Assembly (NCBI GenBank): GCA_000433355.1
Contig: FR893173.1
Span: 62,001-126,000 of the forward strand
From: Alistipes sp. CAG:435
Lineage (GTDB): Bacteria > Bacteroidota > Bacteroidia > Bacteroidales > UBA932
Length of the DNA stretch: 64,000 bases
Direction of reading: 5' to 3'
Below, piece by piece: positions 60,491 to 64,000 of this stretch. Both the position numbers and the translations under genes were made by a program. Each line of letters starts with the position of its first letter. The first letter of the stretch is position 1. The notes under the pieces were generated by a model. That model saw nothing but the letters and a program-made list of their open reading frames with translations, searched no databases and was not told the origin of the DNA.

Positions 60491-62772
60491 CAGTCGGTCG
60501 TAAATGTTACTTCAAAACTGTAGATCTGAGTCGTCCTGCCACCAGCGATGACAGCGATGTCAAACCAAGTGATTGATTCATCCTCAATCACCGCGGTGCT
60601 GGTATAAGGGCCGGTTCCTTCATATGACAGCAAGCTACTATTGATCTTTGACCAAGATTTCCCATCAGCAGACAACTTAAGGGTAATGTCATCCCAATTG
60701 CCTGTCCTTATTTTATAGTCCGCAACAAGAACCACCTTAGAGATACTTCCTATCGCAGACGTGCACTTAAGGGAACCTTTGGACTTGAACATAGACTCCG
60801 TGGCGGAACCGACGTAGAGTTTGTCGCCATAAATCTCGACCTCTGTTGTCTTGGACGGATCATCCACACCGACAGCCGTGAACTTGGCCGTCACAGGATA
60901 ACCGGTCAACGGATCAACCGTCTGTCCTTCATTGGCCAGTCTGTCGGCCTCAGCCTTGAGAACCTTGTACATATCAGCCGCGGTCACAGAAAGCTTGTAG
61001 TTAACAGCTGTAGCACTGGCCTGCTCGACAGTGACAGTCTCAGTAGTCTCGGACAACCCTTTTGCCTTGATGGTGATCGTTCCGGTTCTCTTCTTGCCGG
61101 TGTTCTCTGTCACGGTCACAGTGAGCTTGTTGGAAGCCCAGGAAGCGGAAAGCCAGGACTTAGCATCATCAGCGACAGTCACGGTAGGATCACCGGTAGC
61201 CGCATAGACACCACAATCAACGCTCTCGGAATGGGCCGTCTTCGCCACCTTGATCGTCTTGCTGTCAAGTACGATTCCTGGAGCCGGATTGATGCTGAGC
61301 GCACCGATGTAAGGACGGCAGCTTGTGTTGGACAGATTATCGACAGTGAGGACAAGCTGTCCGGACTCGGTTTCAGAGTTGGCCGGGAAATAGTAATCTT
61401 TGCCGTCAGGATTCTTGCCACTACCAGTGATGTTGAACTTGCCGAGAACATAAGTCTTACCATCCTTGACAAGACTCATAGTGAAGTCTGCGGTAGCGTC
61501 ATCTGTGTAGATACCAAGATTAGCCTTGACCATCTTGACTCCACTGAAATCAGCCGCGGAAGAAAGAACGACCTTGCCACCTGTTATCGTCGTGCTGGCA
61601 AGTCCCTGGGTATAGCCATCCGTAGTATATAAGGACGTTCCGTAATTGCCATTGTTTGACCCAGGATATGAGATGGAGAAATTCATCTTCTTGTCTCCAT
61701 CGCCCCAAGCCCTTTCCTTGTAAGAGCTATTGATGATCTTGGAATATGCCGGCGTGTTTGTCCAGGTCTCACCTTCAGCAAGAGCCACATCGTGTGATGT
61801 CACGACATCAGAGCTCTTGTAGTTGACTGTAGGAGAAGTGATCGCGCTGCGTGCGATGACAAGTCCCTTACGCTCGAACACCAGATCAGCCTTGTTGGTG
61901 AAAACAGTGATCTTGACATCAAACTCACCAGTATTGGCGACAAACCAAGCCACATAGTCGGACACTGTGGTCGTACCATCGCCTGGAAGGTTGATGTATG
62001 AGACTGGAGATGTTGACTTTACACCAGCATCGTAAATGTCCTTTGTGATGTCAACGCTGAAACGTCCGGCAAGAGCCTTGTTAGCGCCGACCGCCTCGAT
62101 CCTGACGCTTTTCACAACCTGAGACTTATAGGCGTCCGGAACTCCAGCGAATGTGATTTTTCCAAAACCGAACAAGTGAGCGAACTCAAGTTTCTCACTG
62201 TTGACGGTGGAATACTCACCATATTCATCATTGTGAGTCTTGTTTGAAGTCGAGATTGTGGTCGGCTTCACGAGCATGATGTCCGCGCGGTTGTACCAGG
62301 AAGTCTGGGTCGCGGTCTGTTCCTCAGGAATCTTTACAGTCCAGGACGTGAGGTCTTCCTCAGAGTAAGCCGTATTTACGGCAGCGGCAGGGAAAACGCC
62401 ATAGAAATTATATTCATCAGCAAAATCAGCGTCCACTATGCTCCAAAGCTCGCCATCGAAGACAGGAGCTGTGGCCTCGAAATCCTTGATTTTGAATATA
62501 GAGTAATACACTCCGGCGGCAGCTCCTTTGCTTTTTGCGACCTTGACACCTTTGGTGGGAGTTTCCTTCTTCGCCACAGCGGCATAGAAATAGTCCCCTT
62601 TCTCGAATTTGATGTGGCTGTCGCCATCGAACACAGCCTTTGTGTCCGCACCCGTGCTGACAGCGACGGAGACATTGATATCGTGTGTTCCGGCGGTTTC
62701 CGGAGCGAGTTCTGACTTGGAGCAGCCGACTATTGCCATTAAAGCGGCCGCGATGTATAATGACTTTTTCAT
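60490..62772 (-). CDS. Fimbrillin-like lipoprotein with BACON-type domain
   Basis: 760 residues, lipobox IVGC followed by SKSE. Residues about 25-335 resemble fimbrillin family proteins (INVSVAVSTGADTKAVFDG, HIKFEKGDYFYAAVA, SWYNRADIMLVKP). A central jelly-roll-like section is followed by a BACON-type domain at about 500-585 (SWLSASWASNKLTVTVTENTGKKRT) and a C-terminal beta domain. Whether it assembles into fibres or acts as a surface binding protein cannot be told. Stop and next start overlap by one base. Confidence 0.7.
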   Translation of the reverse strand: MKKSLYIAAALMAIVGCSKSELAPETAGTHDINVSVAVSTGADTKAVFDGDSHIKFEKGDYFYAAVAKKETPTKGVKVAKSKGAAAGVYYSIFKIKDFEATAPVFDGELWSIVDADFADEYNFYGVFPAAAVNTAYSEEDLTSWTVKIPEEQTATQTSWYNRADIMLVKPTTISTSNKTHNDEYGEYSTVNSEKLEFAHLFGFGKITFAGVPDAYKSQVVKSVRIEAVGANKALAGRFSVDITKDIYDAGVKSTSPVSYINLPGDGTTTVSDYVAWFVANTGEFDVKITVFTNKADLVFERKGLVIARSAITSPTVNYKSSDVVTSHDVALAEGETWTNTPAYSKIINSSYKERAWGDGDKKMNFSISYPGSNNGNYGTSLYTTDGYTQGLASTTITGGKVVLSSAADFSGVKMVKANLGIYTDDATADFTMSLVKDGKTYVLGKFNITGSGKNPDGKDYYFPANSETESGQLVLTVDNLSNTSCRPYIGALSINPAPGIVLDSKTIKVAKTAHSESVDCGVYAATGDPTVTVADDAKSWLSASWASNKLTVTVTENTGKKRTGTITIKAKGLSETTETVTVEQASATAVNYKLSVTAADMYKVLKAEADRLANEGQTVDPLTGYPVTAKFTAVGVDDPSKTTEVEIYGDKLYVGSATESMFKSKGSLKCTSAIGSISKVVLVADYKIRTGNWDDITLKLSADGKSWSKINSSLLSYEGTGPYTSTAVIEDESITWFDIAVIAGGRTTQIYSFEVTFTTD

Positions 62773-62783
62773 TTCAGTTCGTT

Positions 62784-63653
62784 TTACCAGTTAAGATATT
62801 CATTACCATCCTTTACTATGACACCGCCAAAAGTGCCATAAGTTTCCCCTTGGGTAAAGGAGATGTACTGTGCGGAATACTTACCGTCACTGTTGCGCAC
62901 AGCCTTGACAATAACATAGGCATCGGCGGATATCGTCTTCGGAACGGTGATCCTGACCGTTGAACTGGCCTCGTCAACCTCGGCCTCAAGGCCCTTGGAC
63001 TCAGCGACAACGTGGGTGGTCGCATCAGCGCCGAAGAGAGTATAACCGATGGTGACAATCTGTCCTGATACAACCATCCTTGAGTCAGCCTTGACCTTGA
63101 TCGCAAAGGCTTTCTCCTTGACGATCTTGATGACCGTCTCGCCGAGCGTGAATACATATTCGGTCTCGGTCTCTGATATTTCCAGTTTAGGCTCGACTGT
63201 ACCGGACACCGGTACCGCATCCCAAGTCTTTCCATCATAAGAGACATACCATTTGCCATCCTGAATCTTGAACTGAGGAGTCTTGCCTGAGACAGGAACC
63301 TTGGCTCCATTGTTGGTCATAAACTCACCATTGACAGTCCAATAAAGTTCTCCCTCGAACTCCTTCATTCCGATCACCGGAGCCTCGGCGTCCTTTCCGT
63401 TTGTCAGGACAGCCGTCTGCCCGTCGCTGAATTTGACTGTGTAGCTTGTCTTATCCTCGTTCGGAGTCACTGACACGATTGTCACCGCATTGGCGGCGGC
63501 ATCGGCAAGTTTCGCGATCGAACTTACGTTCTCATTCACCTTGGATTCAAGGGCGGCGACCTTGGTTTCCAGAGTGTCCACCCTGTCCTTCAGGTCACCA
63601 TTGCAGGCGCAGAGCGACGCCGCGGCGAGCAATGTCAAAAATACCTTTTTCAT
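62784..63653 (-). CDS. DUF4988 lipoprotein with N-terminal coiled coil
   Basis: 289 residues, lipobox CAC followed by NGDLKD. A coiled coil (RVDTLETKVAALESKVNENV) is followed by the DUF4988 module also seen in the M64 peptidase at 35,561 (KFSDGQTAVLTNGKDAEAPV, ELYWTVNGEF, GKWYVSYDGKTWDAV) and a small beta domain. The coiled coil may make trimers that hold the module away from the surface. It lies 11 bases before the fimbrillin-like gene. Confidence 0.78.
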   Translation of the reverse strand: MKKVFLTLLAAASLCACNGDLKDRVDTLETKVAALESKVNENVSSIAKLADAAANAVTIVSVTPNEDKTSYTVKFSDGQTAVLTNGKDAEAPVIGMKEFEGELYWTVNGEFMTNNGAKVPVSGKTPQFKIQDGKWYVSYDGKTWDAVPVSGTVEPKLEISETETEYVFTLGETVIKIVKEKAFAIKVKADSRMVVSGQIVTIGYTLFGADATTHVVAESKGLEAEVDEASSTVRITVPKTISADAYVIVKAVRNSDGKYSAQYISFTQGETYGTFGGVIVKDGNEYLNW

Positions 63654-63686
63654 AACTATACTGAATTATACTAAATTAGCGTCTAA

Positions 63687-64000
63687 CTAGAAAGCGAGCA
63701 CAGGATGGCAGATGAAATCTTGGTTCATCCATTCGCAGGACGTCTCGAATTCCTGATTCTCGCCAAGCCAGAAAATGCAGCATACACCATCAGTGTTGTC
63801 ATAAATGGTGGAAGACATTATCTGGCATACTCCTTGACCATTTCTTGTCATCGAATATGCAAGCTCTTCTTTTTGAGCGGCCGGAATCTTGGCGAAATGA
63901 GCGTTGATGGCATCCATCGGCTTGTAGGAAAGCATCACATTTCCAAAGTACGTGACATCATAACCATAGTCACGGAGTCCGCTCAGATGCTGCGCTACTT
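63687..64000 (-). CDS. C-terminal part of an unidentified protein (runs off the window)
   Basis: The frame is open from the window edge to a stop at 63687, about 104 codons, so the start is outside. The visible end is rich in Met, Cys and aromatic residues (MTRNGQGVCQIMSSTIYDN, GVCCIFWLGENQEF) and matches no family I know. It is 33 bases upstream of the DUF4988 gene and probably the preceding member of the operon. Confidence 0.65.
   Translation of the reverse strand, partial: VAQHLSGLRDYGYDVTYFGNVMLSYKPMDAINAHFAKIPAAQKEELAYSMTRNGQGVCQIMSSTIYDNTDGVCCIFWLGENQEFETSCEWMNQDFICHPVLAF

Noticed and set aside
1..64000. Diversity-generating retroelement, restriction-modification, toxin-antitoxin or phage genes
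   Set aside because: I looked for reverse transcriptase, methylase, integrase and toxin motifs in the plausible genes and saw none.

Overview
The window is chromosomal DNA from a member of the Bacteroidota, most probably order Bacteroidales. The evidence is a complete SusC/SusD pair, BACON, NigD, DUF4988, DUF5686, DUF4783, DUF4837, DUF6515 and DUF4922 families, and at least five promoters that fit the Bacteroidota pattern TTTG-N19/20-TAnnTTTG. No phage, plasmid, CRISPR or restriction genes were seen. The genus cannot be fixed by reading alone.

Layout. 1-9,264: envelope and housekeeping genes: lnt (cut by the window edge), a DUF5686 outer-membrane protein, DUF4783, rlmH, a 1186-residue NtrY-like histidine kinase and a LysE exporter. 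9,318-12,129: tRNA-Arg(CCT), rpmF, the YceD-like DUF177 gene and typA. 12,210-15,906: a sialate O-acetylesterase, a short beta-helix-like secreted protein and argH. 15,915-18,606: an ECF sigma factor, a membrane/beta-barrel partner split by a 41-bp duplication, and a NigD-like lipoprotein. 18,729-21,143: nhaC with an AraC-family regulator.

21,082-34,151 (minus strand) is one tightly packed run of 11 genes that looks like a peptidoglycan-recycling operon. In transcription order: HU/CCDC81-like membrane protein, acyl-ACP thioesterase, AspT-type transporter, Nudix hydrolase, DUF4922-SpoIID fusion, AmpG-like permease, NamZ (DUF1343) exo-muramidase, a Ser/Arg-rich DUF6515 protein, an AmgK-like sugar kinase fused to the RapZ C-terminal domain, MurU-like uridylyltransferase and MscL. 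NamZ would release MurNAc, the permease import it, and AmgK plus MurU return it to UDP-MurNAc.

34,277-38,075 holds tRNA-Asn, pncA, an M64 zinc peptidase lipoprotein and a CAT-anticodon tRNA. 38,076-38,889 has no gene but is dense in inverted-repeat elements. 38,896-42,363 (minus) is ruvX-def-phosphomannomutase-M23/LysM, with the mutase split by a 44-bp tandem duplication. 42,409-45,769 (plus) is M23-dxr-rseP, followed by a DUF4837 lipoprotein, tRNA-Glu(TTC), rpsT and tRNA-Pro(CGG).

47,773-64,000 (minus) is a surface-nutrient operon: a partial gene, DUF4988 lipoprotein, fimbrillin-like lipoprotein, two paralogous BACON lipoproteins, a subtilisin-like S8 protease lipoprotein, an FN3 lipoprotein, SusC, SusD and a further surface lipoprotein. 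It contains a protease but no recognisable carbohydrate enzyme, so protein or peptide use is the best guess.

Genome-scale signals cut across these regions: the word GAATAT/ATATTC is strongly over-represented in all frames and on both strands; a palindromic repeat lies between genes and, in the same reading frame, inside two proteins of the recycling operon; and several small tandem duplications occur, two of which break genes.
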